From contig VEFU01000002.1 in assembly GCA_007679095.1 (NCBI GenBank), positions 62,001 to 126,000 on the forward strand: a stretch of 64,000 nucleotides of DNA, given 5' to 3'. Below, one piece after another: positions 45,165 to 54,699 of the stretch. The position numbers and the translations under genes were made by a program. Every line of letters starts with the position of its first letter. Within the stretch, counting starts at the first letter, position 1. The stretch comes from Paenibacillus bovis (GTDB lineage Bacteria > Bacillota > Bacilli > Bacillales > Bacillaceae_C). The notes under the pieces were generated by a model. It saw only the letters and a program-made list of their open reading frames with translations, was not told where the DNA came from and made no database searches.

Positions 45165-46424
45165 ATGAAAGCCGTAGAAAGTATGTTGAAGTATTTAGAA
45201 GAACAAAATTTACAAAAAGCCAAAGCGCAATTTGAAATAATAAAATCAGCTGGATCAGATGAGGATAAATACAATGCCGCACTTGAATTAGCACGATTTG
45301 GATACTTGGAGGAAGCAAAAGAACTTTATGAACACATACTGAAAAACTATAACGATGACGGTGAAATAATTGTTAGTATTGCTGAACTACTTGTTGAATT
45401 AGATAGAGAAGATGAAGCATATCAGTATTTATCAATGGTAAAAACAGATGATCCTAATTATCCAGCGGCATTGCTATTAGAAGCAGACTTATATGAAATG
45501 CAGGGATTATATGAGGTAAGTGAAAATAAACTAAAACAAGCAAAACAAATGCTCCCACATGAACCTGTAATTGATTATGCTTTAGCAGAATTGTTTTTAA
45601 CCCAAGGTCGTTTTCTAGAAGCATCGCGCATATTTAAAGAATTATTAGATGCGAAGGAATTCACCGTTGCAGATGTAGATATCAATAGTAGAATGGCTGA
45701 AGCACTTAGTGCTGGAGGTGCATTTGAAGAGGCACTTGTTTATTATGAAAATGCCTTAAAGAATAAAAAAGAAATCAATGTGTTATTTGGTTATGGATTA
45801 ACATCTTATCAGTCAGGTAATTACAAAAAAGCTATTGATGCTTTTACTGAACTGAGAGAAATTGATCCAGAATATCACTCTTTATACTTATATTTAGCAC
45901 ATAGCTTTGAACATGAGGAAAGATTAGAAGAGGCATTAGATACAGTAGTAGCTGGGATGAAAGTGGATGAATTTAATAAAGAGTTGTATCATTATGCCGG
46001 AAAACTAGCATTGAAACTTGGAAATGAAGAAGATGCAGAAAATTATTTAAGGCAAGCAATTGTACTTGATCCAGAATTTACAGAGGCCGGTTTAACATTA
46101 AATAAATTACTTCTTCATCAAGAAAGATATGAAGATGTGTTGGAAATTTCGAAAATGTTCTCAGATGGAGTTGGGGATGACGCTCAATTTCATTGGGATG
46201 CTGCATTAAGTTACCAAAACTTAGAACAATATTCACTGGCATTAAATGAATATGAAGTTGCATATAATGAAGTTAACAATAACAATGAGTTCTTAAAGGA
46301 TTATGGTTATTTCTTACTTGAAGAAGGCAGAAGAAGTGAAGCAACTATCATTTTTAAAAAGCTGAAGGAAAATGATCCGACTAATGAAGAGTGGATTTCA
46401 ATCTTAGAGCGGCTTGAGGAATAA
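45165..46424 (+). CDS. ypiA: Tetratricopeptide repeat protein YpiA
   Basis: A 419-residue cytoplasmic protein built almost entirely of TPR helices (for example [63 protein letters not shown]). The ATG at 45165 follows GAAGGAAGG; an earlier in-frame start at 45138 lies before it. Length and place before ypiB match B. subtilis YpiA. It is a presumed scaffold; the partner is not known. Confidence 0.9.
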   Translation: MKAVESMLKYLEEQNLQKAKAQFEIIKSAGSDEDKYNAALELARFGYLEEAKELYEHILKNYNDDGEIIVSIAELLVELDREDEAYQYLSMVKTDDPNYPAALLLEADLYEMQGLYEVSENKLKQAKQMLPHEPVIDYALAELFLTQGRFLEASRIFKELLDAKEFTVADVDINSRMAEALSAGGAFEEALVYYENALKNKKEINVLFGYGLTSYQSGNYKKAIDAFTELREIDPEYHSLYLYLAHSFEHEERLEEALDTVVAGMKVDEFNKELYHYAGKLALKLGNEEDAENYLRQAIVLDPEFTEAGLTLNKLLLHQERYEDVLEISKMFSDGVGDDAQFHWDAALSYQNLEQYSLALNEYEVAYNEVNNNNEFLKDYGYFLLEEGRRSEATIIFKKLKENDPTNEEWISILERLEE

Positions 46425-46452
46425 GAAAATCTTACGCAGAGGAGGGAAAATA

Positions 46453-46998
46453 ATGGAAACCCCTGTATCTGTCAACGAGAAAAAGGATTTCATTCGCTGG
46501 TTTCTAAATCGATATCAATTGAAGAGGAGAGAATCTGTATGGATTCTCAACTATTTAATGAGTCATGATCAACTAATGGAGAAAGTGCATTTTGTAGAAG
46601 ATGCTCAATGTTGCCCACGTGGATTAATAATGTCAACACATTGTTCACGAGAAGTACCTTTCCGATTTTATAAGGAGAATATCATGACAACGGATGCGGA
46701 AAAGTCTTTTCATGATATTAGACTAAATCGTGATGAGGATATTTTTATTCAAATAAACTTTCGAGGTTCGAATGCATCACATCAATATGCTGCAGTACTA
46801 GAGGAAAATCCATATGTAGAGAAGAAAGTCCATTTAGATGAAAAGGACCGCAAGTACGCAGAAAGATTCTTACAACATAGCATAAAATCATTTAAGGAAA
46901 ATCGCCTCTTACAAGCAATTGACGAAGCTTTAGATAATGAAGATAGAGAAACATTTATACGTTTATCTAAGCAATTAAATGAATTAAGGAAATCATAA
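46453..46998 (+). CDS. ypiB: UPF0302 protein YpiB
   Basis: A 181-residue protein of the YpiB (UPF0302) family, with the conserved [18 protein letters not shown] start, a [17 protein letters not shown] segment, and an [21 protein letters not shown]-terminal helix pair shared with IDEAL-domain proteins. The ATG at 46453 follows GAGGAGGG; an earlier frame start at 46414 overlaps ypiA. Function unknown. Confidence 0.9.
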   Translation: METPVSVNEKKDFIRWFLNRYQLKRRESVWILNYLMSHDQLMEKVHFVEDAQCCPRGLIMSTHCSREVPFRFYKENIMTTDAEKSFHDIRLNRDEDIFIQINFRGSNASHQYAAVLEENPYVEKKVHLDEKDRKYAERFLQHSIKSFKENRLLQAIDEALDNEDRETFIRLSKQLNELRKS

Positions 46999-47031
46999 TA
47001 AACTAATACAAAAAAGTGCGATCAAATTAGA

Positions 47032-47076
47032 AGCCAACTATTACTTGAATTCTTTCAAGAATAGTTAGGCTTTTTT
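47032..47076 (+). terminator. ypiB terminator (dispersed hairpin copy 2)
   Basis: GCCAACTATTACTTGAA (47033-47049) pairs with TTTCAAGAATAGTTAGGC (47053-47070, near perfect), followed by six T. It shares its core with the hairpins at 26691 and 53153. Confidence 0.85.
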
Positions 47077-47168
47077 ATTTTCCACGCTCAGTATACTTTT
47101 TTAATGAACATTCAGATGATGAATGATAATATAGCATATAGAACATAATAGATAGAGAGGTGTAATAC

Positions 47169-47627
47169 GTGAATTGGACAGCTAAAGATGTGGAAGTTTT
47201 TCTAAAGGAACGTGAATATATTGATACTGCCATTATCCCATTAGTACCTATTAGCTTTACAGAGTCAATGAGACGTGTAGTAGAGCAAGGTGAATTTATT
47301 GATTTGTTATCGTTGCACTTAGAGAGGCAGTTTAAAGGAAGAATGCTAGTTATTCCTCCATTTACATATATGGGTGAACCTGATCTTAAAAAAGTCGAGC
47401 TTCAACAATGGGCACAACAGGCAATTACGAGTGGGTTCTCACATGTATTCTTTTTAACTTCCGATAAGAAATGGAAGCAACACGAAGAAGAGTTGACTGG
47501 TAAAGTTATTTATGTACCTTCTATACCTATAAAGGATATGGATGAGCATTATAAACATTCCATGATGGACAAGCAATTGAATAACATTATGGATGATATT
47601 ATTGAAGGATGGCAGTTATCTGAATAG
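47169..47627 (+). CDS. ypiF: YpiF (DUF2487) protein
   Basis: A 152-residue soluble protein of the YpiF family, found before qcrABC in Bacillus. The start is GTG 47169 after GAGAGGTG. The motif NWTAKDVEVFLKEREYIDTAIIP begins the protein. No catalytic motif is visible and the function is unknown. Confidence 0.85.
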   Translation: MNWTAKDVEVFLKEREYIDTAIIPLVPISFTESMRRVVEQGEFIDLLSLHLERQFKGRMLVIPPFTYMGEPDLKKVELQQWAQQAITSGFSHVFFLTSDKKWKQHEEELTGKVIYVPSIPIKDMDEHYKHSMMDKQLNNIMDDIIEGWQLSE

Positions 47628-47673
47628 TTAACAACTTTGCCACATTGTTGACAATCTTTAGTTCTGTATATGA

Positions 47674-47702
47674 TTGACCTCACTCAAATATTGATATATC
47701 AT
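47674..47702 (+). promoter_or_regulatory. Promoter of qcrABC
   Basis: TTGACC (47674-47679) and TATCAT (47697-47702), spaced 17 bases, are about 75 bases before qcrA. Another TTGACA at 47648 lacks a matching -10. Confidence 0.6.
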
Positions 47703-47776
47703 GATAATGTCCTAGTTTGTAATGTGCATAAAAAATGTCCGATGGACTTTACCTTACTGATAGAGGGGGGAAAAGG

Positions 47777-48286
47777 ATGAGCAAGAATCCTGTAACAAGA
47801 AGACAATTTCTCAGCTACACACTCACAGGAGTTGGTGGTTTCATGGCTGCGGGAATGTTAATGCCAATGCTTCGTTTTGCAATTGATCCTGTATTAAGTG
47901 CAAAAGCAAGCGGTGATTTCAAAATGACAGATAAGAAAATTGCTGATATTACATCAGAACCAGTTCGTGTCGATTTCACCTATGAACAAAAGGATGCTTG
48001 GTATACTGCAGAAACAACTAGTTCTGCTTGGGTTTACAAAAATGATAATGGAGAAATTGTAGCTCTATCACCAATTTGTAAACACCTCGGTTGTAACGTT
48101 AACTGGAACGGTAGTGAAAAACATCCTGATATGTTCTTTTGTCCATGCCATGCTGGATTGTACACGAAAGATGGTAAGAACGTGCCAGGAACACCACCAA
48201 GAGGACCATTGGATGCTTATCCAACTAGAGAGCAAGATGGCTTTTTAATGCTTGGAACACCAGAACAAAATCCATTCGTAAAGTAA
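47777..48286 (+). CDS. qcrA: Menaquinol:cytochrome c reductase Rieske iron-sulfur subunit
   Basis: Iron-sulfur subunit of the bc complex, 169 residues. The N terminus has a twin-arginine (R8, R9) motif and one membrane anchor (about 12-34). The Rieske ligands are C101-H103 (CKHLGC) and C122-H125 (CPCH), with C106 and C124 forming the disulfide. ATG 47777 follows GAGGGGGG; a start at 47735 is unsupported. It takes electrons from menaquinol to the QcrC haem. Confidence 0.96.
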   Translation: MSKNPVTRRQFLSYTLTGVGGFMAAGMLMPMLRFAIDPVLSAKASGDFKMTDKKIADITSEPVRVDFTYEQKDAWYTAETTSSAWVYKNDNGEIVALSPICKHLGCNVNWNGSEKHPDMFFCPCHAGLYTKDGKNVPGTPPRGPLDAYPTREQDGFLMLGTPEQNPFVK

Positions 48287-48300
48287 AGGAGGCGTAATCA

Positions 48301-48975
48301 TTGCTTAATAAAGTATATGACTGGATTGACGAGCGGATGGATATTACGCCGATATGGAGAGACATTGCAGATCATGAAGTACCTGAACACGTTAACCCGG
48401 CACATCATTTTTCTGCATTTGTTTACTGCTTTGGCGGCTTGACATTTTTCATTACCGTCATCCAAATTCTATCAGGTATGTTCCTAACAATGTATTATGT
48501 ACCTGATATTAAAAATGCTTGGGAATCTGTTTACTATTTACAAAATCAAGTTGCTTTTGGACAAATTGTCCGCGGCATGCATCACTGGGGAGCTAGCCTT
48601 GTAATTGTAATGATGTTCTTACATACGCTACGCGTTTTCTTCCAAGGTGCTTATAAGAAACCACGTGAGTTAAACTGGATAGTCGGAGTACTTATCTTTT
48701 TTGTTATGTTAGCGTTAGGACTTACTGGTTACTTATTACCATGGGATATGAAAGCGTTGTTCGCAACAAAGGTTACATTAGATATTGTTGAATCCGTTCC
48801 ATTAGTTGGACCTTGGATGAAAACATTGATTGCGGGAGATCCAACAATCGTAGGTGCTCAAACATTAACACGTTTCTTTGCGATTCACGTATTCTTCCTA
48901 CCTGCGGCATTAATTGGTTTAATGGCTGCTCACTTTATCATGATTCGGAGACAAGGTATTTCCGGACCATTGTAA
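48301..48975 (+). CDS. qcrB: Menaquinol:cytochrome c reductase cytochrome b subunit
   Basis: Short cytochrome b of 224 residues with four membrane helices and the paired haem-ligand histidines (in MHHWGASLVIVMMFLHTLR and FFAIHVFFLPAALIGLMAAHF). It starts at TTG 48301 behind AAGGAGGCG, giving MLNKVYDWIDERMDITPIWRD, matching B. subtilis QcrB throughout. The remaining helices of a full-length cytochrome b are supplied by qcrC. Confidence 0.97.
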   Translation: MLNKVYDWIDERMDITPIWRDIADHEVPEHVNPAHHFSAFVYCFGGLTFFITVIQILSGMFLTMYYVPDIKNAWESVYYLQNQVAFGQIVRGMHHWGASLVIVMMFLHTLRVFFQGAYKKPRELNWIVGVLIFFVMLALGLTGYLLPWDMKALFATKVTLDIVESVPLVGPWMKTLIAGDPTIVGAQTLTRFFAIHVFFLPAALIGLMAAHFIMIRRQGISGPL

Positions 48976-49022
48976 AATTAAGTTAACCAACTACTAAAAT
49001 CGTTAAAAAGGGAGGGAACGTA

Positions 49023-49793
49023 ATGCATCGTGGAAAAGGTATGAAATTTGTTGGTGATTCACGTGTAAAAGCAGAAAGAACACCAAATATACCTAAGGAT
49101 TATTCCGAATATCCGGGTAAAACAGAAGCTTTCTGGCCTGACTTTCTACTTAAAGAATGGTTGGTAGGGGCTGTTTTCCTAATTGGATTTTTATGTTTAA
49201 CAGTTGCGCATCCAAGTCCCCTAGAAAGGATTGCAGATCCAACTGATACAGGATATATTCCAATGCCAGACTGGTACTTCTTATTCTTATATCAATTAAT
49301 TAAATACACATATGCATCAGGTCCATATAATATTATTGGTATTGCGGTAATTCCTGGACTAGCATTCGGTGGATTAATGCTTGCTCCATTTATCGATCGT
49401 GGGCCAGAACGCAGACCTACAAAGCGTCCATTTGCTACTGGCTTTATGTTACTAGCGATCGCTGCTGTCTTCTATTTAACTTGGGAAGCAGCAGACATGC
49501 ATGACTGGGCTGCTGCGAAAGAACAAGGGAAGATTGTTCATGGAGTAGAAGTTGATAAAGAAGCAGAAGGTTATAAAGTATATGCTGCACAAAGCTGCAT
49601 TAACTGTCATGGTGATAATCTCCAAGGAGTTAGTGGAGTCGGACCAGCTTTGACAAACCTTGACAAATCTGCTGAAGAAATTATCGATATTGCTCATAAT
49701 GGTATTGGAAAAATGCCAGCAGGGCAATACGAAGGTTCTGAGGAAGATTTAGAAAAACTGGCAGAATTTATCGTAAGCTTACAAGAAGAATAG
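49023..49793 (+). CDS. qcrC: Menaquinol:cytochrome c reductase cytochrome b/c subunit
   Basis: Fusion subunit of 256 residues. Residues about 1-160 hold three membrane helices equal to cytochrome b subunit IV, including ADPTDTGYIPMPDWYFLF with the quinol-site PDWYF. The C-terminal domain is a monohaem cytochrome c with C192-IN-C195-H196 and a downstream methionine in GKMPAG. The haem must be attached outside the membrane, needing ResABC. GGGAGGG precedes the ATG. Confidence 0.97.
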   Translation: MHRGKGMKFVGDSRVKAERTPNIPKDYSEYPGKTEAFWPDFLLKEWLVGAVFLIGFLCLTVAHPSPLERIADPTDTGYIPMPDWYFLFLYQLIKYTYASGPYNIIGIAVIPGLAFGGLMLAPFIDRGPERRPTKRPFATGFMLLAIAAVFYLTWEAADMHDWAAAKEQGKIVHGVEVDKEAEGYKVYAAQSCINCHGDNLQGVSGVGPALTNLDKSAEEIIDIAHNGIGKMPAGQYEGSEEDLEKLAEFIVSLQEE

Positions 49794-49800
49794 GGATAAA

Positions 49801-49829
49801 AAAGAGTCGGCATTGCCGGCTCTTTTTTT
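49801..49829 (+). terminator. qcrABC terminator
   Basis: AGAGTCGGC (49803-49811) pairs with GCCGGCTCT (49815-49823) around loop ATT, followed by TTTTTT. Confidence 0.93.
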
Positions 49830-49858
49830 GAAAAATAGAGGAGGATCCCGTTTCACGT

Positions 49859-50458
49859 ATGAATGTAATATATACAATTTTAGCTGATAAAAGGTTTCTG
49901 TGGCTTTTATTTCTTATTAATGCATCCGGCTCCATTTATGGATATATTTGGTATGAAGACCAACTAGCAACTACCCCATCGATTTTTATCCCATTCGTAC
50001 CGGACAGTCCTACAGCTAGTTTATTTTTCACTTTCGTTTTACTCGCTTTTATCCTCGGCAAAAACTGGCCAATCATAGAGGCACTAGCATTAATCACATT
50101 AGTGAAATATGGAATATGGGCTGTTGTAATGAATATATTATCCCTTATCGTTTTAGGTGATTTGTCTTGGCGAGGGTATATGTTAATTGCATCTCACGGT
50201 GCGATGGCGCTTCAAGCTATATTATATGGTCGTTTTTATAAACTTAAATTGTGGCATGTTCTTTTGGCAGCTGTATGGACTTTACATAATGATGTAATTG
50301 ATTATGTTTACATGCAATACCCACAGTATCCTGGATTAGAATTGTATGTAAAAGAAATTGGCTATTTTACATTCTGGCTCAGTATTTTTTGTATTGGGAT
50401 CGCATTATACTATGTAAGAATAATGAAACAAGGAAAAAACTTTCATATTCCTTCGTAA
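49859..50458 (+). CDS. ypjA: DUF1405 membrane protein YpjA
   Basis: A 199-residue protein with about five membrane helices. The conserved IPFVPDSPTASLFFTFVLLAF block and the GDLSWRGYMLIASHG segment define the DUF1405 (YpjA) family. The ATG at 49859 is 14 bases from AGGAGG, a longer gap than usual. No better in-frame start is seen. Function unknown; it follows the qcr operon as in B. subtilis. Confidence 0.9.
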   Translation: MNVIYTILADKRFLWLLFLINASGSIYGYIWYEDQLATTPSIFIPFVPDSPTASLFFTFVLLAFILGKNWPIIEALALITLVKYGIWAVVMNILSLIVLGDLSWRGYMLIASHGAMALQAILYGRFYKLKLWHVLLAAVWTLHNDVIDYVYMQYPQYPGLELYVKEIGYFTFWLSIFCIGIALYYVRIMKQGKNFHIPS

Positions 50459-50530
50459 CATAGTTGATTATAAGGTCTATTCTTGTCCATTTACTCATAC
50501 AGTTTAACAGTAGTATGGGGAGGGACAAGT

Positions 50531-51310
50531 ATGAAATGGAAATCCGTATTCCTGTTAATTATTAGCTTATTGTGTATAAGCTTTCCAGTCCATGCAAAAT
50601 CATCGCTTGCTGAACTTGATGAACTTGCGGATGAAGCATTAAAGTTAACAAAGTTTTCGAAATTAGAAGAGGCGAAATTGTCTTTAGAAAGATTTGGGGA
50701 GCTTTTTTCAGAACAAGGTATTATGGAATACCAATTTACGATGGATGAACTAAGAATTTTAACAGCAGCACATCATAATGCACTAAATGCAGTTACAAGT
50801 GTCAGTCTCAACCAGGATGAGCGGATTAGACAAGTAACTTCCTTTAGACTTGCTACAGATGCAGTTATGTCTAAATATCAACCATTATGGGTCGGTATGG
50901 AAGGTTCTGTTTTAAATTCTTTTCGTGCTGTAAAAAATGCTGCGTTACAAGGTGATGCGGTATTATACAATCAGCAATTAAATGATTTCCTTGCTGTATA
51001 TTCTGTTATTCAACCTAGTATTAAGATCGATGTATCAGTAGAGAAAGTGCAAATGCTTGATTCTAAAGTAGCTTTTATTGATAATTCTAGAACTGCATTT
51101 TCGGAAGAAGCTTGGTTACAAGAGTTAGATAGCTTTGAAGTTGATTTACAAAGGTTATTTACTGATTTTGATGAAGATGATACAGATCCATCTATATGGT
51201 GGGTAATTATAATGACTGGTAGTATTATAGTTTCTACTCTATCTTATGTTAGTTGGCGGAAATATCGTGGTCAAAAGGTGCAGAAAAAAAGGAGAGACCT
51301 TGATGATTGA
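50531..51310 (+). CDS. ypjB: Sporulation protein YpjB
   Basis: A 259-residue protein with a signal peptide (about 1-22, ending VHA), a helical extracytoplasmic domain and one C-terminal membrane helix (about 221-241) followed by a short basic tail. This is the sporulation YpjB layout. GGGGAGGG precedes the ATG at 50531; an in-frame start at 50483 is upstream of it. Its role in sporulation in B. subtilis is minor and not defined mechanistically. Confidence 0.88.
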   Translation: MKWKSVFLLIISLLCISFPVHAKSSLAELDELADEALKLTKFSKLEEAKLSLERFGELFSEQGIMEYQFTMDELRILTAAHHNALNAVTSVSLNQDERIRQVTSFRLATDAVMSKYQPLWVGMEGSVLNSFRAVKNAALQGDAVLYNQQLNDFLAVYSVIQPSIKIDVSVEKVQMLDSKVAFIDNSRTAFSEEAWLQELDSFEVDLQRLFTDFDEDDTDPSIWWVIIMTGSIIVSTLSYVSWRKYRGQKVQKKRRDLDD

Positions 51311-51370
51311 CCAGATAGTAATAATCCAATAAAATAAAGATATAGTATTTGTATTTTATGGAGGGAAGAA

Positions 51371-52060
51371 ATGGGCTTAGGTAATTACTTGATATATTTA
51401 GCGATAATCATTATAGTTCCAATATGGGCACAGATGAAAGTAAAAAGTACTTACAAGAAGTACTCTAAAATTCGGACCACAGCTGGGATGAGCGGTGCAG
51501 AAGTTGCTAGAAGAATACTAGATGCTAATGGATTACACAATGTCACTATTCATGAATCAAGAGGTTTTTTAAGTGACCACTATAATCCTATTACAAAAAC
51601 GGTACATCTTTCTTCAGCGAATTACCACAATCATTCCGTTGCAGGTGCAGCAGTAGCAGCTCATGAAGTAGGACATGCTATTCAAGATGCAGAAGGATAT
51701 GCGGCATTACGTTTTCGTCATTCATTAGTCCCTGTTGCTAACATTAGTTCAAATGCTGCTTGGATATTTATCATAGCAGGTATGTTTTTTACTGCATTTT
51801 CTCAACTAATGTTAATCGGTATTATTTTAATGGCAGCAGGAGTATTATTCCAAATTGTTACACTGCCAGTTGAATTTAATGCATCAACAAGAGCGATGGA
51901 TCAAGTGGTTTCACTTGGTATCATCAATAATAGCGAAGAACGTGATGCAAGAAAAGTTCTAAACGCAGCAGCAATGACATATGTTGCAGCAGCTGCAGTT
52001 GCAGTCTTAGAACTAGTTCGTTTAATACTAATTTATACAAATATTACAAGTGATGATTAA
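51371..52060 (+). CDS. YugP-family zinc metallopeptidase
   Basis: A 229-residue membrane protein with the zincin motif HEVGH (H98, E99, H102) in an AAHEVGHAIQDAEGYAALR segment, an N-terminal helix (about 5-20) and two or three further helices (about 120-165 and 195-220). This is the YugP (neutral zinc metallopeptidase, DUF2268-unrelated) family. GGAGGGAAG precedes the ATG. In B. subtilis this family is at a different locus, so its place between ypjB and purU is unusual. Substrate unknown. Confidence 0.9.
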   Translation: MGLGNYLIYLAIIIIVPIWAQMKVKSTYKKYSKIRTTAGMSGAEVARRILDANGLHNVTIHESRGFLSDHYNPITKTVHLSSANYHNHSVAGAAVAAHEVGHAIQDAEGYAALRFRHSLVPVANISSNAAWIFIIAGMFFTAFSQLMLIGIILMAAGVLFQIVTLPVEFNASTRAMDQVVSLGIINNSEERDARKVLNAAAMTYVAAAAVAVLELVRLILIYTNITSDD

Positions 52061-52062
52061 TA

Positions 52063-52094
52063 GAAGCTGAACCACTCAGCTTCTTTCTTTTTTT
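52063..52094 (+). terminator. Terminator of the yugP-like gene
   Basis: GAAGCTGA (52063-52070) pairs perfectly with TCAGCTTC (52076-52083), then TTTCTTTTTTTT. Confidence 0.93.
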
Positions 52095-52202
52095 TGTTTA
52101 TTTTATGTAATTGATAGTCGATTTGTATCTTATCAATTACCTTTTGCATTATTCTAATAAAAGCCGTACAATATCTATTAAAAAAGTAAAGAGGTATTTT
52201 AG

Positions 52203-53102
52203 ATGGGGAATCATGTTAGTGAGAAGAATAAGTTATTTCGAAAAGAAAATGAGGATCGAGCAAGACTATTAATTAAATGTCCTGACCAACCTGGAATTGT
52301 TGCTGCAGTTTCCAGTTTTTTACGTGATAATGGCGCAAATATTATTGAATCAAGTCAGTATTCTGCTAACCCAGAGGGTGGAAATTTCTTTATTAGAATG
52401 GAATTTGAATGTCCAGGATTAAGAGAAAAACGAACTTTATTAGAAACAGCTTTTTCAGACATAGCTCAACAGTTTAATATGGAATACGATTTTCTTTACG
52501 TTACTGATATTAAGAAAACTGCGATATTTGTCTCGAAAGAACCGCATTGTTTAATGGAGTTACTATGGGAGTGGCAAAATGGTGAGTTAATCATGGACAT
52601 TGAATGTATCATTAGTAACTATGAAGATTCTAGAGAAGCTGCAGAATCACTAGGAATTCCGTTTTATTATATTCCTGCCAATAAAGATATCCGTAAACAA
52701 GTTGAAGCACAACAACTTGAAATTTTGAAAAAACATAATATAGAACTAATTATATTAGCGAGATATATGCAAATCTTAACTCCTGAATTTGTGTCTCATT
52801 ACCCGAATCAGATAATTAATATTCATCATTCATTTTTACCAGCATTTATTGGTGCAAGACCATATGAACGAGCGTATGAACGTGGAGTAAAACTAATTGG
52901 TGCTACTTCACACTATGTGACAAATGATTTAGATGAAGGTCCGATTATTGAACAAGGCGTAGAACGAGTTAATCATCGTGATAAAGTGTTAGATTTAAAA
53001 AGGATTGGTAGACAAATTGAAAGAAGTGTTCTAGCAAGAGCTGTAAAATGGCATTTACAGGACAGAGTCATCGTCGATGGAAATAAAACGATTGTTTTTT
53101 AA
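52203..53102 (+). CDS. purU: Formyltetrahydrofolate deformylase
   Basis: Hydrolyses 10-formyl-THF to formate and THF, balancing one-carbon pools. The 299-residue protein has an N-terminal ACT domain (RARLLIKCPDQPGIVAAVSSFL, about 19-95) and a formyltransferase domain with INIHHSFLPAF containing the catalytic N and H, and HYVTNDLDEGPIIEQ with the catalytic aspartate. GAGG lies before the ATG. PurU is encoded elsewhere in B. subtilis (ykkE). Confidence 0.93.
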   Translation: MGNHVSEKNKLFRKENEDRARLLIKCPDQPGIVAAVSSFLRDNGANIIESSQYSANPEGGNFFIRMEFECPGLREKRTLLETAFSDIAQQFNMEYDFLYVTDIKKTAIFVSKEPHCLMELLWEWQNGELIMDIECIISNYEDSREAAESLGIPFYYIPANKDIRKQVEAQQLEILKKHNIELIILARYMQILTPEFVSHYPNQIINIHHSFLPAFIGARPYERAYERGVKLIGATSHYVTNDLDEGPIIEQGVERVNHRDKVLDLKRIGRQIERSVLARAVKWHLQDRVIVDGNKTIVF

Positions 53103-53152
53103 TTTTGTTAAGAATGATAAGGTTAGAACAAAAGACTGTTGATAGAATTAAT

Positions 53153-53192
53153 AGCCAAACTACCTTGAATTTTCAAGATAGTTTGGCTTTTA
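53153..53192 (+). terminator. purU terminator (dispersed hairpin copy 3)
   Basis: AGCCAAACTACCTTGAA (53153-53169) pairs with TTCAAGATAGTTTGGCT (53172-53188) with one mismatch, followed by TTT. Confidence 0.83.
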
Positions 53193-53338
53193 TTCAAAAT
53201 AATTGGAAAAATCCTAGCGGAGGAAATACATTTTGCAATATGGAGCTAAAAATTCCTTTGAACTATATGTTAATTAATATAGTTGATTTCCGCACCTTTT
53301 TTAACATTGTCTAAATGCTTTTGCTTTTAACATTATTT

Positions 53339-54214
53339 TTATCTTTCTATTGGCCGTTTATTTTCATCAAGTGTGAAGCCTTCTCCTAACACATCATGCA
53401 CGACTGTAACGGAAACGAAGGCATGAGGATCAATGGCGTTTATTAATTTCTTTAGATGAACTATTTCATTTCGTGCTACTACGCAATACAATACTTCTTT
53501 TTCTTTTTTCGTAAATGAGCCATAACCTCTTAATACTGTTACTCCTCTATCCATTTGTTTTAATATTTCACTCGCAATTTCTTCATGCTTTTCCTCTGAG
53601 ATAATCATTACGCCACGTGCAGCATAGGCACCTTCCTGCATAAAATCAATTACTCGAGCCCCTAGAAAAACAGCAACAAGTGTATACATTGCCTCCTTAT
53701 AACTCAAATATGTAATTAAAGAGACGGTAATCACGATGGCATCAAAAATGAACATGGTACGCCCCATACTATAACCTTTATATTTTAAGAGAAGGCGTGC
53801 AATAATATCGACTCCTCCTGTGGTCCCACCGTAGCGAAAAGTAATACCAAGCCCAATACCAATAAAAATTCCTGCAAACAAAGCTGCTAAGAATAAGTCT
53901 CCTTCAAGGGGAATATCAAATTGAAAGCGTTGAAAAATAAATAAAAAGATAGAAACGGACACTGTACCTATCATAGTGTAAATAAAAGATTTACTACCTA
54001 ATAACTTCCAACCAATTAAGAAGAGGGGAATATTTAAAACTAGATTTGATATAGAAGGGTCTAAATTAAATAAAAAATAAAGGAGGAGGGTGATTCCTGT
54101 AAATCCACCTTCAGCTAAATTATTTTGCATATTAAAATGAACAATGCCAAATGAAAAGATGGCTGCCCCTAATAAAATAAAAATTACATTTTTAATTCTA
54201 ATTCCAAAAACCAT
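53339..54214 (-). CDS. ypjC: YitT-family membrane protein YpjC
   Basis: A 291-residue protein with five to six N-terminal helices and a C-terminal DUF2179 domain (RGVTVLRGYGSFTKKEKEVLYCVV). The GLGITFRYGGTTGGVDIIARLL segment is the family signature. The minus-strand start follows GGAGAGG. Size and neighbourhood match YpjC. Transport or regulatory function is suspected but not shown. Confidence 0.9.
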   Translation of the reverse strand: MVFGIRIKNVIFILLGAAIFSFGIVHFNMQNNLAEGGFTGITLLLYFLFNLDPSISNLVLNIPLFLIGWKLLGSKSFIYTMIGTVSVSIFLFIFQRFQFDIPLEGDLFLAALFAGIFIGIGLGITFRYGGTTGGVDIIARLLLKYKGYSMGRTMFIFDAIVITVSLITYLSYKEAMYTLVAVFLGARVIDFMQEGAYAARGVMIISEEKHEEIASEILKQMDRGVTVLRGYGSFTKKEKEVLYCVVARNEIVHLKKLINAIDPHAFVSVTVVHDVLGEGFTLDENKRPIER

Positions 54215-54351
54215 TTTATCCTCTCCAATAGTCTATAATGAAAATATCTATTTACAATATTCCACATTTGTTATAAAACTACTACAATAAAGCATTATTA
54301 TTTGTATATAAAAAAATAATTAGCTAACATAAAGTTGGAAGGTGGCTGCAT

Positions 54352-54699
54352 ATGAACAAAGAAAAAACGATTCAGCAAATGCAAGCAGAGGTGGACGCAT
54401 ACATAAGTCAGTTTAAAGAAGGATATTTTAGTCCACTTGCTTTAATAGCTCGTCTTACAGAAGAATTAGGTGAGCTTGCAAGAGAAGTAAATCATTATTA
54501 TGGGGAAAAACCAAAAAAAGAATCTGAGGAAGAAAAAACAATTGAAGAAGAGCTTGGAGACTTACAGTTTGTTATAATGTGTTTGGCGAATTCATTACAA
54601 ATTGATTTGCAAACTGCACATGATCATGTAATGAACAAATTTAATACACGTGACAAGGATAGATGGACTAGAATAGGAGAAGGTGAAACAAATGAATAA
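54352..54699 (+). CDS. ypjD: MazG-like nucleotide pyrophosphohydrolase YpjD
   Basis: A 115-residue single-domain MazG-type NTP pyrophosphatase. The metal-binding pattern [10 protein letters not shown] (about 41-50) with [10 protein letters not shown] (about 69-78) gives the ExxE and ExxD motif. It probably cleans non-canonical nucleotides. GGAAGGTGG is upstream of the ATG. Its end overlaps the dapB start by eight bases. Confidence 0.92.
   Translation: MNKEKTIQQMQAEVDAYISQFKEGYFSPLALIARLTEELGELAREVNHYYGEKPKKESEEEKTIEEELGDLQFVIMCLANSLQIDLQTAHDHVMNKFNTRDKDRWTRIGEGETNE

Noticed and set aside
53105-53314. Plus-strand open frame of 69 codons after purU
   Set aside because: It runs through the purU terminator hairpin and has no Shine-Dalgarno or recognisable sequence.
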